64,000 nt of DNA. It comes from Thermovibrio sp. (GTDB lineage Bacteria > Aquificota > Aquificia > Desulfurobacteriales > Desulfurobacteriaceae). The stretch's first letter is position 1. Every line of letters begins with the position of its first letter. The stretch covers positions 18,073-82,072 of the forward strand of contig WFNZ01000051.1 in assembly GCA_015488335.1 (NCBI GenBank). Reading direction: 5' to 3'. This document shows positions 17,995 to 26,872 of the stretch, one piece after another. The notes below the pieces were generated by a model that worked only from the letters and a program-made list of their open reading frames with translations, did not search any database and was not told the DNA's origin. Both the position numbers and the translations under genes were made by a program.

Positions 17995-18461
17995 TACTTC
18001 TTCTCCTTAGAGGGCTTCCTGTGTTTTTTGAAGTCGTAAGACTTCCTCAATGGAAACCAGCCTTCTGCCCACTCTGGAAGGAGCATAACCTCAAGACGTG
18101 GGTTCCCTATGAACTCAACTCCAAACATCTCCCACGCTTCCCTCTCGTGGGGCTGAAGGGGAGGGAATATGTCTGAAACTGTTGGAATTGATAAATTGTC
18201 TTCCGGTAAATTGACTCTAACCATAACGAACTTTTTATCGTTCAGGTTTTCCAGAATGTAGTTAACCTGAAAACCCTCTCCCTTTGGAGTGTAGTCAACA
18301 ACAGAAACAGTATGGGGGTAGTTAAAACCATTGCTCTTCAGAAACTTCATCAGATCCCTGAGCTGCTCTTTCTTACACTCTATAAGGAGCATATTGGTAT
18401 CGTAAGCTTCCGATTCAAGCCCAAACTCAGACTTTACTTTTTCCCTTATCTCCTCAAGCAT
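17994..18461 (-). CDS. nuoC: Complex I 30-kDa-type subunit C
   Basis: A 155-residue peripheral subunit. The conserved segment HEREAWEMFGVEFIGNPRLEVMLLPE, in part visible as REAWEMFGVEF and a C-terminal FPLRKSYDF, is diagnostic. The ATG at 18461 has GGAG five bases upstream and is preferred over a GTG at 18467. NuoC bridges NuoD and NuoI. Its stop overlaps the nuoD start. Confidence 0.94.
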   Translation of the reverse strand: MLEEIREKVKSEFGLESEAYDTNMLLIECKKEQLRDLMKFLKSNGFNYPHTVSVVDYTPKGEGFQVNYILENLNDKKFVMVRVNLPEDNLSIPTVSDIFPPLQPHEREAWEMFGVEFIGNPRLEVMLLPEWAEGWFPLRKSYDFKKHRKPSKEKK

Positions 18462-18470
18462 GGCCACTCC

Positions 18471-18941
18471 TTAATACTCCAGCTCTTCCATACGGTTCGG
18501 GTGTTTTTTAGCAGCGTTTTCTCTATCTCTGAGAATTATCTCTTTAAGTCTTAAGAAACCTTCAAGAGTTGCTTCAGGGTTTGGTGGACAGCCTGCAACG
18601 AAAACGTCAAACGGGATATACTGAGAAACGTCAACGGCAACGAAGTCTGAATCCCAGTAAGGACCTCCGCCTCCTGCACAGGCACCCATACCGAAAACGT
18701 ATCTTGGCTCAGGCATCTGCTGGTAAACCCTCAACAGAACGGGAAGAACCTTCCTTGAAACAAGCCCTGTAACGATGATGAAATCTGCCTGACGGGGGCT
18801 GGGAGTCATCATAAAGCCGTACCTTTCCCAGTCAAAACGTGGTCCCATAAGGGCCAGAACTTCTAAGGAACAACAACCGCTGCAGAAATGAACTCCCCAG
18901 GGGGAGTTTGACCTTGTCCAGTCAAAGAACTTAAGTATCAT
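18471..18941 (-). CDS. nuoB: Complex I iron-sulfur subunit B (cluster N2)
   Basis: A 156-residue subunit that ligates the terminal 4Fe-4S cluster N2. The tandem cysteines are in CSGCCSLEV (Cys23, Cys24), followed by GMGACAGGGGPYW and VAGCPPNPEATLEG. The N-terminal motif SPWGVHFCSGCC has an additional Cys20 and reads like group 4 hydrogenase small subunits as much as like classical NuoB. Its ATG overlaps the nuoA stop (ATGA). Confidence 0.95.
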   Translation of the reverse strand: MILKFFDWTRSNSPWGVHFCSGCCSLEVLALMGPRFDWERYGFMMTPSPRQADFIIVTGLVSRKVLPVLLRVYQQMPEPRYVFGMGACAGGGGPYWDSDFVAVDVSQYIPFDVFVAGCPPNPEATLEGFLRLKEIILRDRENAAKKHPNRMEELEY

Positions 18942-19273
18942 CGTCTGTTTCCTCCAACCATCACGTAGGTAAGTGGAATCATTAAGAGGAGTGAGAAGAG
19001 GATGAATATCCAGCCGAACTTTGGATCGCCTTTACCAACGGAGTAGAGAACGAAGAAGACACCGGCTATATCCATTGCAATGAAGATAATTGCGTAGAAG
19101 TAATACTGAAAGTTAACGCTTGAAATGATAGGCTCTGGAGCTGGAAGACCACACTCGTAGGTGTCTTCCTTTACAGGGTGCGGGTTTTTGGGAGCTACAG
19201 CAACAGACATCACCCACAGAGTGAGACCTGCAAGCGCCATAACGACTATGAAAACGATAAAGCTGTAGAGCAT
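18938..19273 (-). CDS. nuoA: Complex I membrane subunit A
   Basis: A 111-residue, three-helix subunit and first gene of the operon. The loop EDTYECGLPAPEP (36-48) with Cys41 is typical. In helix 2 the conserved D-x-E carboxylate pair is reduced to Asp68-Ile-Ala70, so the glutamate is missing. The ATG at 19271-19273 is preceded by AGGAGAGGAGAG, and a clear promoter lies about 30 bases upstream. Confidence 0.94.
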   Translation of the reverse strand: MLYSFIVFIVVMALAGLTLWVMSVAVAPKNPHPVKEDTYECGLPAPEPIISSVNFQYYFYAIIFIAMDIAGVFFVLYSVGKGDPKFGWIFILFSLLLMIPLTYVMVGGNRR

Positions 19274-19302
19274 CTCTCCTCTCCTGAGCTACCGTTTAGG
19301 TG

Positions 19303-19331
19303 ATATTACCAAATTGTAAAAGAAATGTAAA
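19303..19331 (-). promoter_or_regulatory. Sigma-70-type promoter of the nuo operon
   Basis: On the minus strand TTTACA (19326-19331) is separated by exactly 17 bases from TAATAT (19303-19308). Transcription would start near 19296, giving a leader of about 23 bases before nuoA. Confidence 0.7.
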
Positions 19332-19407
19332 CAATCTGTAAAAATCCCGGTTGAGATTATTTTAAGATAGAAGAGACGGAAAGGTCAAGGATTATGAATT
19401 TCTAATT

Positions 19408-20187
19408 TTACCCAAATCTTCCTGTAATGTAGTCTTCGGTAAGCTTTTCTTTTGGCTTAACGAAGAGCTCCTCTGTTTTGTTGAACTCTATCAGCTCTCC
19501 CATATACATAAAGGCCGTGTAGTCAGAAACCCTTGCAGCCTGCTGCATGTTGTGGGTAACGATTATCACAGTGAGCTTATCCCTGAAGCTGACAACTAAT
19601 TCCTCAATCTTTGCAGTTGAGATGGGATCTAAGGCAGAGGTGGGCTCGTCAAAGAGGAGAACTTCCGGTTCAACAGCTATAGCCCTTGCGATACATAGCC
19701 TCTGTTGCTGTCCGCCTGAAAGTGCTGTTGCCGGTTTGTTGAGTTTATCTTTAACCTGATCCCAGAGAGCTGCATCTTTTAGAGCCTTTTCAACCCTATC
19801 GGCAAGCTCAGTTTTGTTCTTTATACCCTGGAGCCTTAAGCCGTAAGCAACGTTGTCAAAGATAGACATGGGGAAGGCCGTGGGCTTCTGGAAAACCATT
19901 CCAACCCTTATTCTGAGTTTTATAACGTCGTAGTTGGGGTCAAGTATGTTCTCTCCATCAAGGAGAATTCTCCCCTCGTACCTGTTCCCGGGGTAGAGGT
20001 CGTGCATCCTGTTGAAACACCTGAGAAGTGTCGTTTTACCGCAACCGGAAGGGCCGATGAGGGCAGTCACTTTTTTCTCTGGAACCTTGAAGGAGATGTC
20101 TTTCAAGACCTGATGGTTGCCGTAGTAGAACTTGAGGTGGTCTACAACTATTTTCTCAGGCTCTGAAGGCTCTATAACAAAGGCCAT
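19408..20187 (-). CDS. pstB: Phosphate ABC transporter ATP-binding protein
   Basis: A 259-residue ATPase. Walker A is [12 protein letters not shown] (about 43-54), the signature is [16 protein letters not shown], Walker B is [13 protein letters not shown], and the H-loop is [14 protein letters not shown]. The PstB-specific CFNRMHDL follows Walker A. It energises phosphate import through PstC and PstA and is the last gene of a pstCAB operon. No pstS or phoU is in the window. It is separated from the nuo operon promoter by about 80 AT-rich bases. Confidence 0.97.
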   Translation of the reverse strand: MAFVIEPSEPEKIVVDHLKFYYGNHQVLKDISFKVPEKKVTALIGPSGCGKTTLLRCFNRMHDLYPGNRYEGRILLDGENILDPNYDVIKLRIRVGMVFQKPTAFPMSIFDNVAYGLRLQGIKNKTELADRVEKALKDAALWDQVKDKLNKPATALSGGQQQRLCIARAIAVEPEVLLFDEPTSALDPISTAKIEELVVSFRDKLTVIIVTHNMQQAARVSDYTAFMYMGELIEFNKTEELFVKPKEKLTEDYITGRFG

Positions 20188-20195
20188 TTTCCCTC

Positions 20196-21038
20196 CTACT
20201 TTTTGAACTTATAGTGGGCAATAACTCTACCTAAAATGTTTGCCCCTAAAACGCCAAACGTGAGGATTATAGCCGCTGCCCAGGCAAGATCCTGCCAGTA
20301 CTTGTAGGGGCTCATTGCGTAGTCGTACATGGTAACGGTTAAAGAGGCCATTGGCTGGAAGATGTTTAAAGTGAAGAAGTTATTGTTGAAAGACGTAAAG
20401 AGGAGTGGAGCTGTCTCTCCGCCTATTCTGGCAACGGAGAGTATTACGCCGGTTACTATTCCCGTTATTGCAGCCCTGTAGACAACGTCTTTTATAACCT
20501 TGAACTTTGTTGCTCCGAGGGCGTAGGCGGCCTCGCGGAGCTCCGGCGGAACCATCCTCAGCATATCATCCGTTGTCCTGAGGATTATGGGAATCATCAT
20601 TATGGCCAGAGAAACTGAGCCGGCCAATCCCATAAAGTGGCCGAAGGGCTTAACCATAATGGCGTAAACAAAGGTGCCCACAACTATTGAGGGAATGCTC
20701 ATCATAACGTCAGACAGATCCCTTACAAAGTTTGCCCATCGACTTCCTTTCCCATATTCTGAAAGATACGTTCCTGCAAGGATTCCAATGGGAATTCCTA
20801 TAACTGTTGCAAGAAAGACAATTATCGTCTGGCCAACTATTGCGTGTTTCAGTCCACCGGTGTTGTCTCCAGGGGCAGGCGGATCCCCGATGAAGACTTC
20901 CCAGGAAAGGGAACCTAAACCTTTATACAGAAGAGTTCCCAGTATCCAGAAGAGCCACATAAGGCCAAAAAGGGCTGCAAGGGTTGAGAGGACAAGGACT
21001 AAGCCGTTTACAAACTTTCTTTTCTTAACTGCGTCCAA
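20196..21038 (-). CDS. pstA: Phosphate ABC transporter permease PstA
   Basis: A 280-residue inner-membrane permease with six predicted helices. The coupling-helix EAA loop is [19 protein letters not shown] (about 180-198), and [20 protein letters not shown] is typical of PstA. It pairs with PstC to form the phosphate channel. The spacing to pstB is eight bases and to pstC three, consistent with one transcript. Confidence 0.95.
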   Translation of the reverse strand: MDAVKKRKFVNGLVLVLSTLAALFGLMWLFWILGTLLYKGLGSLSWEVFIGDPPAPGDNTGGLKHAIVGQTIIVFLATVIGIPIGILAGTYLSEYGKGSRWANFVRDLSDVMMSIPSIVVGTFVYAIMVKPFGHFMGLAGSVSLAIMMIPIILRTTDDMLRMVPPELREAAYALGATKFKVIKDVVYRAAITGIVTGVILSVARIGGETAPLLFTSFNNNFFTLNIFQPMASLTVTMYDYAMSPYKYWQDLAWAAAIILTFGVLGANILGRVIAHYKFKK

Positions 21039-21041
21039 GAT

Positions 21042-21971
21042 CTACCTCTCCACCTTTTTAAGGAAAAGGAACTTTCCAACAACTATTACAAAGAAGCTCA
21101 TAACGAAGAGAATAAAAGCAAGGTAGAACAGGCTTGAAAGGTAGATGTCTGTATCTGCCTCTGTGAACTCGTTTGCCAGAGTAACAGTAATAGAGGTTGC
21201 CGGCTCTAAAAGGGAGTGGGGGATTACAGGCTGGTTACCCATAACGAAGGTTACTGCCATCGTTTCGCCTAAAGCCCTTCCTAAAGAGAGGATTACTCCA
21301 CCTACAACGCCGAGCTTTGCGTATGGAATAACAACGTCTTTCATAACGTCCCACTTTGTAGCTCCCAGGGCGTAGGCAGACTCTTTCAGGATGTCTGGAA
21401 CCATTTTGAAGGAATCCCGGGATATGGCGGCAGTGTAGGGAAGTATCATTATTGAAAGGACAATTGAAGCCGTTAAAAGGCCGATACCCGGAGTGTAGCC
21501 TTCAAACCACTGGCCGATTAAGGGAAGTTTCCCTAAAGTGGCGTGGATTACCGGCTGGAGCTTATCCCTCATAAAGGGTGCAAAGAAGAAGAGCCCCCAC
21601 ATTCCGTAGATGATACTGGGAATGGCTGCGAGGAGCTCTATGGCCACACCAACGGGAGTTCTCAGGTAGTGGGGAGCAATCTCTGTGAGGAAGATTGCAA
21701 CGCCGATAGCCACGGGAACGGCTATAAGAATGGAGATTATGGTGCTGACAACGCTTCCGAAGATGGCGGGAGCTCCCCCAAACTTATTCATTGGGGGATT
21801 CCACACCGTTGAGGTTATAAACTTCCAGACGCCAAAGGTTTTAATGGCAAGTTCGGATTCGCCGTATAGAACAACTGCAAGGGCAATCAGTATAAAAATG
21901 ACCAGAATTGCCGAAAGAGCTGCAACCTTACCGAAAGTCCAGTCTGCCCAGAATCCACGGCTTTTGGCCAT
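21042..21971 (-). CDS. pstC: Phosphate ABC transporter permease PstC
   Basis: A 309-residue permease with six helices. The EAA loop [19 protein letters not shown] and the segment AIFLTEIAPHYLRTPVG identify the PstC family. The ATG at 21971 (MAKSRGFWADW) has GGAGTTGGAG immediately upstream and is preferred over an in-frame start 51 bases earlier. It is the first gene of the operon; pstS, normally encoded just upstream, is missing here. Confidence 0.94.
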   Translation of the reverse strand: MAKSRGFWADWTFGKVAALSAILVIFILIALAVVLYGESELAIKTFGVWKFITSTVWNPPMNKFGGAPAIFGSVVSTIISILIAVPVAIGVAIFLTEIAPHYLRTPVGVAIELLAAIPSIIYGMWGLFFFAPFMRDKLQPVIHATLGKLPLIGQWFEGYTPGIGLLTASIVLSIMILPYTAAISRDSFKMVPDILKESAYALGATKWDVMKDVVIPYAKLGVVGGVILSLGRALGETMAVTFVMGNQPVIPHSLLEPATSITVTLANEFTEADTDIYLSSLFYLAFILFVMSFFVIVVGKFLFLKKVER

Positions 21972-22022
21972 ACTCCAACTCCAAGCCTTTATGCAGGCCA
22001 ATTTTATAACAAGTCTACTCAA

Positions 22023-22052
22023 CTGATAGAATTTTCAAGAAATTCTTATCAG
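22023..22052. promoter_or_regulatory. 30-base near-perfect inverted repeat between pstC and a small membrane protein gene
   Basis: CTGATAGAATTT (22023-22034) faces AAATTCTTATCAG (22040-22052) across a five-base loop, with a single unpaired base. It lies in the divergent intergenic region between pstCAB (leftward) and the 22062 gene (rightward). It could be an operator or a leader hairpin. It does not look like a terminator because no T-run follows on either strand. Confidence 0.45.
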
Positions 22053-22061
22053 GAATAGCTC

Positions 22062-22280
22062 TTGAGCAGAGTAGAAAAAGAGATTGAGTTCTACAAAGAA
22101 ATTTCGGGAAAGCTCATTTCCATTTCTATTCTTGTAGGAGCTGGCACCCTGGCCGTCTGGCATAAGGAGGGTTTCTCCATCTGGGTTGCGGCTGGAATTG
22201 TAGGTTTTTACTTCTCCATCTTGGCTGTTGGGATTAGTTTGAAAAAGTGGAAAAACAGAATCAACTCACTGGAGGATTAA
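22062..22280 (+). CDS. Small two-helix membrane protein
   Basis: A 72-residue protein that I do not recognise. Residues about 16-30 and 38-58 are hydrophobic (LISISILVGAGTLAVW and WVAAGIVGFYFSILAVGISL), with charged ends, so it is likely a two-helix inner-membrane protein. The start is TTG at 22062 with AGGA nine bases upstream, which is modest. Its stop overlaps the ATG of a 31-codon gene (TAATG), which supports both being real and translated together. Its place ahead of dnaE may be fortuitous. Confidence 0.6.
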   Translation: MSRVEKEIEFYKEISGKLISISILVGAGTLAVWHKEGFSIWVAAGIVGFYFSILAVGISLKKWKNRINSLED

Positions 22281-22375
22281 TGGCAACAGTTGCAGGTCTT
22301 TTGATATTTATAGGCATACTGCTCCTCATAGGAGTTCTACTCTGGAGCGTTGTCTGGACACCAAAAAAAGCCTGA
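22280..22375 (+). CDS. 31-residue single-helix membrane peptide
   Basis: The reading frame ATG at 22280 to TGA at 22373-22375 encodes MATVAGLLIFIGILLLIGVL and then LWSVVWTPKKA. It is one hydrophobic helix followed by a positive tail, as in small subunits of membrane complexes. The start overlaps the preceding stop (TAATG), and GGAGG sits five bases before the ATG, a strong coupled ribosome binding site. I cannot assign a family; it resembles CydX- or CcoS-sized peptides only in layout. Confidence 0.6.
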   Translation: MATVAGLLIFIGILLLIGVLLWSVVWTPKKA

Positions 22376-22446
22376 TTCCCTCTGTGGACAGAGAAATCCT
22401 TTCAAAGTATATTGACCTTTCTAACGAAACGTAAAGGGAGAAAAGA

Positions 22447-25400
22447 ATGGCAGTAAAACCCGGAGACTTTGTCCACCTTCATCTCCACTCACAGTATTCC
22501 ATCTTAGACGGTGCAATAAAGGTAAAAGACCTTGTTGATAAAGCTGTAGAGTATGGAATGCCTGCCGTTGCAGTAACGGACCACGGGAACATGTTTGCCT
22601 CTTACGAGCTCTACAAAACCTGTAAAGATAATGGGATAAAGCCAATAATCGGCCAGGAGTTCTACATAGCCAGAGGCTCCCGCTTTGACAAGAGCAAGGG
22701 AAAAGAGGGAGAGAAGGGGAGCTACCACCTGATACTCCTTGCAAAGAACGATACAGGACTCAAGAACCTTATGAAGCTCAGCTCAATAGGGTTCATTGAG
22801 GGTTTCTACTACAAGCCGAGAATTGACAAAGAGGTTCTGGAAAAGTACAGCGAAGGTTTAATAGCCCTCTCTGCCTGCATTCAGGGAGAAATTCCTCTTC
22901 TTTACCTTATGGGTAAGGAGAAAGAAGCCGAAGAAGCTGCAAAGTGGTATAAGGAACTTTTCGGAGACGACTTCTACTTAGAAATCCAATACCATGGAAT
23001 TAAGGAACAGGAAAAAGCCAACAGGTTCCTGATAGAGCTCTCCAAGAAACTTGACATAGACCTTGTTGCAACAAACGACGCCCACTACCTCAACAAAAAG
23101 GACTGGGAAGCCCACGACGTTCTCCTCTGCCTTCAAACAGGCAAAAAACTTGCTGACGAAAAACGAATGAGGTTCCCGAGCAAGGAGTTCTACTTCAAAA
23201 ACGCCCAGGAAATGATGGAAGTTTTCAGTGAAGTTCCCCAGGCCGTTTTTAACACGCTGAAAATAGCAGAAAAGGTGGAAGACACACTGGAAACATTTGA
23301 GAACAGAGGATACCTGCTTCCAAAGTACGAGGTTCCAGAAGGTCACACTTACGAAAGCTATTTAAGGAAACTTGCAGAGGAAGGCCTTGAAAAAAGGTTT
23401 AAAGAACAGGGAATTTTAGACGGAGAGGAGAGACAGAAATACTACGAAAGGCTCAACCACGAGCTGAAAATCATCAGTGATATGGGATTCCCGGGCTACT
23501 TCCTCATAGTCTGGGACTTTATCAACTGGGCAAAGAGAAACGGAATACCAGTGGGACCGGGAAGGGGTTCGGCGGCAGGCTCTTTAGTTGCATACGCTAT
23601 AGGAATTACAGACATAGACCCGCTGAGATTCAATCTTCTCTTTGAAAGGTTCTTGAACCCTGAAAGGGTAACGATGCCAGATATTGACGTTGATATCTGT
23701 CAGGAGGGAAGGGACAGAGTAATCCAGTACGTTCGGGATAAGTACGGAGAGGACAAGGTCTGCCAGATTATCACCTTTGGAACCATGAAAACAAAAATGG
23801 TTGTTAGGGATGTTGGAAGGGTTCTTGGAATCCCGCCGAAAGAGGTAGATAAGTTAGCAAAGCTCATTCCCAACGACGCAAAGTCTGTTGAAGATGCTGT
23901 TGAGAGAGCTCCCGAAATCAAAGACCTGATGGAGAAAAACCCGACAATTGAAAGGCTCATAAAAATAGCCAGAAGGCTCCAGGGGCTTGCCCGCCAGACG
24001 GGAGTCCACGCAGCAGGCGTCGTTATAGCACCTGAAACCCTCACAGACTACATCCCCCTTGCAAAGAGTAAAGACGGAGACATCACAACACAGTACGACA
24101 TGGGTCAGGTTGAAGCCTTGGGTCTTCTGAAAATGGACTTCTTAGGCCTTAAAACATTAACAATCATAGATAGAACCATAAAGCTCATAAAGGAAAGGCA
24201 CGGCGTTGAGATAGTTCCGACAAAACTTCCTTTAGACGACAAGAAGACCTTTAAGCTTCTTCAGGAGGGGAACACAATCGGCGTCTTCCAGTTAGAATCA
24301 AGGGGAATGAGAAACCTGATGAAGAGGCTAAAGCCCAGCGTTTTTGAGGACATAATCGCCCTTGTTGCCCTCTACAGGCCCGGTCCCCTTAACTCAGGAA
24401 TGGCGGAAAGCTACATAAAGAGGAAACACGGAGAGGAGGAGGTTGACTACATCTTCCCCGAGCTTGAGCCGGTTCTTAAAGAAACCTACGGCCTCTTCAT
24501 CTACCAGGAACAGATAATGCAGATAGCCAACATACTTGCAGGCTACTCTTTAGGAGAGGCAGACCTTTTAAGGCGGGCAATGGGTAAGAAGAAGAAGGAG
24601 ATAATGGAGGAGCAGAGGGGAATCTTCGTCTCAAGGGCTGTTGAGAGAGGATACCCGAAAGATAAGATAGAGAAGCTCTTTGACGATATTGCAAAGTTTG
24701 CAGAATACGGATTCAACAAGTCCCACTCTGCAGCCTACGGATTCCTTGCCTACGTAACCGCCTACCTGAAAGCCCACTACCCGAAAGAGCTGATGGCAAC
24801 AATGATGTCTATTGATTTTGACAAGACAGACGAGATTGTGAAGTTCATGAAGGACTGCAAGGAGAACGGAATTCCTGTATTCCCGCCGGACGTAAACAAG
24901 AGCGGTGCCTACTTTGAGATTGAAGGTGAGGGAATTCGTTTTGGGCTTGCAGGAATTAAGGGCGTTGGAGAGAAAGCCGCTCTCCACATTGAGGAGGTAA
25001 GAAAGAAGGGTGGGGAGTTTAAAGACCTCTACGACTTCTGCCAGAGGGTTGACCTGAAGATTGTAAACAGGAAGGTTATTGAAGCCCTTATAAAGGCTGG
25101 AGCTTTTGATTCAACGGGAATTTCAAGGGCTGCAAACTACGAGGTTTTAGACAGGGCAATGAACGCAGCCCAGAGCATTCAGAAGTCAAGGAGCAAGGGG
25201 CTTATGAGCCTCTTTGGAGATGAGACGGCAGTTGTTGAAAAGGAGTTTCCCGATATTCCAGAGTGGAACGACAGGATTAAGTGGGAGTATGAGAGACAAG
25301 CCATAGGATTCTACCTCTCCGGCCACCCGTTGGAGGAGTATAAGGGTGTTGTTGAGCTGAAGTTCAACTCCTCGTCTGAGAAAGAGGAGTGGAAGGATGG

Positions 25401-25902
25401 AGAGGAGGTTTTCCTTGCAGGAGCCATAACTGAAGTGAAGCTTAGGAGGACTCAGAGGGGAGAGCTCTGGGCAACCTTAGAACTTACAGACCTTGACGGA
25501 ACCGTATCCGTTCTGGTCTTTCCAAACGTTTACAGGGAGGTTTCGGAGCTCCTCACTGAAGGAAACCTTATAGCCATCAGAGGACAGGTGAGAGAAGAGG
25601 AGGAGAGCAAGAGCGTTATAGCAAGGGAGATAGTTTCCGTCCGTGAAGCGGTTTCTGGGCAGGTAAACGAGATTGTTATAACAATTGAGGGAAATCAGAT
25701 TTCAGAGGAAACCCTAACGAAGCTCAGGAGCTTCATAGAGGAGAACTCCTCACCCGACGGGAAACCGGTTGTTGTTGAGGCGGAGCTCCCCGACTGTTTT
25801 GTAAAGTTGCAAATAGACCCGGACTTGAAGCTACCCCTTGATGCACATATTCTTAAGGAGCTTCAAAACAGCCTGCAGCTCAAAAAAGTGAAGGTAAACT
25901 GA
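22447..25902 (+). CDS. dnaE: DNA polymerase III alpha subunit
   Basis: A 1151-residue replicative polymerase of the DnaE type. The N-terminal PHP domain has FVHLHLHSQYSILDGA and VTDHGNMF. The polymerase domain has GPGRGSAAGSLVAYAIGITD and MPDIDVDIC, in which the two Asp of PDIDVD bind catalytic metals. GPLNSGMAESYIKRKHG and KKKKEIM follow, then helix-hairpin-helix and an OB domain (about 1000-1080). Length is standard. GGGAG precedes the ATG. accA follows after ten bases. Confidence 0.97.
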   Translation: MAVKPGDFVHLHLHSQYSILDGAIKVKDLVDKAVEYGMPAVAVTDHGNMFASYELYKTCKDNGIKPIIGQEFYIARGSRFDKSKGKEGEKGSYHLILLAKNDTGLKNLMKLSSIGFIEGFYYKPRIDKEVLEKYSEGLIALSACIQGEIPLLYLMGKEKEAEEAAKWYKELFGDDFYLEIQYHGIKEQEKANRFLIELSKKLDIDLVATNDAHYLNKKDWEAHDVLLCLQTGKKLADEKRMRFPSKEFYFKNAQEMMEVFSEVPQAVFNTLKIAEKVEDTLETFENRGYLLPKYEVPEGHTYESYLRKLAEEGLEKRFKEQGILDGEERQKYYERLNHELKIISDMGFPGYFLIVWDFINWAKRNGIPVGPGRGSAAGSLVAYAIGITDIDPLRFNLLFERFLNPERVTMPDIDVDICQEGRDRVIQYVRDKYGEDKVCQIITFGTMKTKMVVRDVGRVLGIPPKEVDKLAKLIPNDAKSVEDAVERAPEIKDLMEKNPTIERLIKIARRLQGLARQTGVHAAGVVIAPETLTDYIPLAKSKDGDITTQYDMGQVEALGLLKMDFLGLKTLTIIDRTIKLIKERHGVEIVPTKLPLDDKKTFKLLQEGNTIGVFQLESRGMRNLMKRLKPSVFEDIIALVALYRPGPLNSGMAESYIKRKHGEEEVDYIFPELEPVLKETYGLFIYQEQIMQIANILAGYSLGEADLLRRAMGKKKKEIMEEQRGIFVSRAVERGYPKDKIEKLFDDIAKFAEYGFNKSHSAAYGFLAYVTAYLKAHYPKELMATMMSIDFDKTDEIVKFMKDCKENGIPVFPPDVNKSGAYFEIEGEGIRFGLAGIKGVGEKAALHIEEVRKKGGEFKDLYDFCQRVDLKIVNRKVIEALIKAGAFDSTGISRAANYEVLDRAMNAAQSIQKSRSKGLMSLFGDETAVVEKEFPDIPEWNDRIKWEYERQAIGFYLSGHPLEEYKGVVELKFNSSSEKEEWKDGEEVFLAGAITEVKLRRTQRGELWATLELTDLDGTVSVLVFPNVYREVSELLTEGNLIAIRGQVREEEESKSVIAREIVSVREAVSGQVNEIVITIEGNQISEETLTKLRSFIEENSSPDGKPVVVEAELPDCFVKLQIDPDLKLPLDAHILKELQNSLQLKKVKVN

Positions 25903-25912
25903 GGTTGAAAAA

Positions 25913-26848
25913 ATGGCCGGACTGCACGAGTTTGAACTTCAGGTAGATAGACTCAGAAAGAAGATTGAGGAACTAAAGAGCATGGGAAAGCACGACCCTG
26001 CCGTAATTGAGGAGATAGAAAAGAAGTTCCAGAAGAAGATTGAGGAGTTCTACAGGAACCTCTCCGCCTGGGATAGGGTTCAGATTGCCCGCCACCCCAA
26101 CCGCCCCCACGCCGTTGACTACATAAGGGCAGTTTTTGAGGATTTTGTGGAGCTCCACGGCGACCGCCACTGCGGAGACGGAAAGGCGATAGTTGCAGGA
26201 TTTGCAAAGTTTGAAGGCGAGAGCGTTTGTGTAATCGGCCAGGAGAAGGGAAGGGAGACAAAGGAGAAGATAGAGAGGAACTTCGGAATGCCCCTTCCCG
26301 AGGACTACAGGAAGGCCCTAAGGGTTATGAAGCTGGCAGAGAAGTTCAAAAGGCCCATCATCACTTTAGTTGACACCCCTGGAGCCTTTCCCGGAATAGA
26401 GGCAGAGGAGCACGGCCAGTCTGAGGCCATTGCAAGGAACCTCTTTGAGATGTCAAAGCTGAAAGTTCCAGTAATCAGCGTTGTTATTGGAGAAGGAGGA
26501 AGCGGAGGAGCTCTTGCAGTTTCAGTTGCAAACAGGCTTTTAATGTTTGAGAACTCTATCTACTCAGTAATTTCCCCAGAAGGGTGTGCAGCAATTCTCT
26601 GGCAGTCTCAGGATAAGGTTAAGGAGGCAGCAGAGGCTCTAAAGCTGACCGCTGAAGAGCTCAAAAAATTAGGAATCGTTGATGAGGTAATTCCTGAGCC
26701 TTTAGAGGGTGCCCACAGGGACTGGGAAACAACATTTGAGAACTTCAGAAACTACGTTAAGAAACACCTTGACGAACTGAAAAAACTCTCACCTGAAGAA
26801 CTCGTTGAAGACAGGTATCAGAAGTTCAGAAAGATTGGAGCTTTTTAA
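25913..26848 (+). CDS. accA: Acetyl-CoA carboxylase carboxyltransferase subunit alpha
   Basis: A 311-residue subunit that, with AccD, moves CO2 from biotin to acetyl-CoA to make malonyl-CoA. Diagnostic segments are RVQIARHPNRPHAVDYI, ELHGDRHCGDGKAIVAGFA, ITLVDTPGAFPGIEAEEHGQ and GEGGSGGALAV, with the oxyanion glycines. An N-terminal coiled helix (1-50) is usual. The ribosome binding site GAGGT overlaps the dnaE stop. dnaE-accA linkage is common in bacteria. Confidence 0.97.
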   Translation: MAGLHEFELQVDRLRKKIEELKSMGKHDPAVIEEIEKKFQKKIEEFYRNLSAWDRVQIARHPNRPHAVDYIRAVFEDFVELHGDRHCGDGKAIVAGFAKFEGESVCVIGQEKGRETKEKIERNFGMPLPEDYRKALRVMKLAEKFKRPIITLVDTPGAFPGIEAEEHGQSEAIARNLFEMSKLKVPVISVVIGEGGSGGALAVSVANRLLMFENSIYSVISPEGCAAILWQSQDKVKEAAEALKLTAEELKKLGIVDEVIPEPLEGAHRDWETTFENFRNYVKKHLDELKKLSPEELVEDRYQKFRKIGAF

Positions 26849-26849
26849 A

Positions 26850-26872
26850 GAGGCAGGCGGAAGGCCTACCTC
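26850..26872. terminator. Possible bidirectional hairpin between accA and the DEAD-box helicase
   Basis: GAGGCAGGC (26850-26858) can pair with GCCTACCTC (26864-26872) with one mismatch. The stem spans the stop codon of the helicase. T-runs are weak on both strands, so termination here would be partial. Confidence 0.4.

Noticed and set aside
22380..22393. Small palindrome CTCTGTGGACAGAG ahead of dnaE
   Set aside because: Six-base arms with a two-base gap, no T-run and no match to a known DnaA box (TTATCCACA), so no origin or operator claim is justified.
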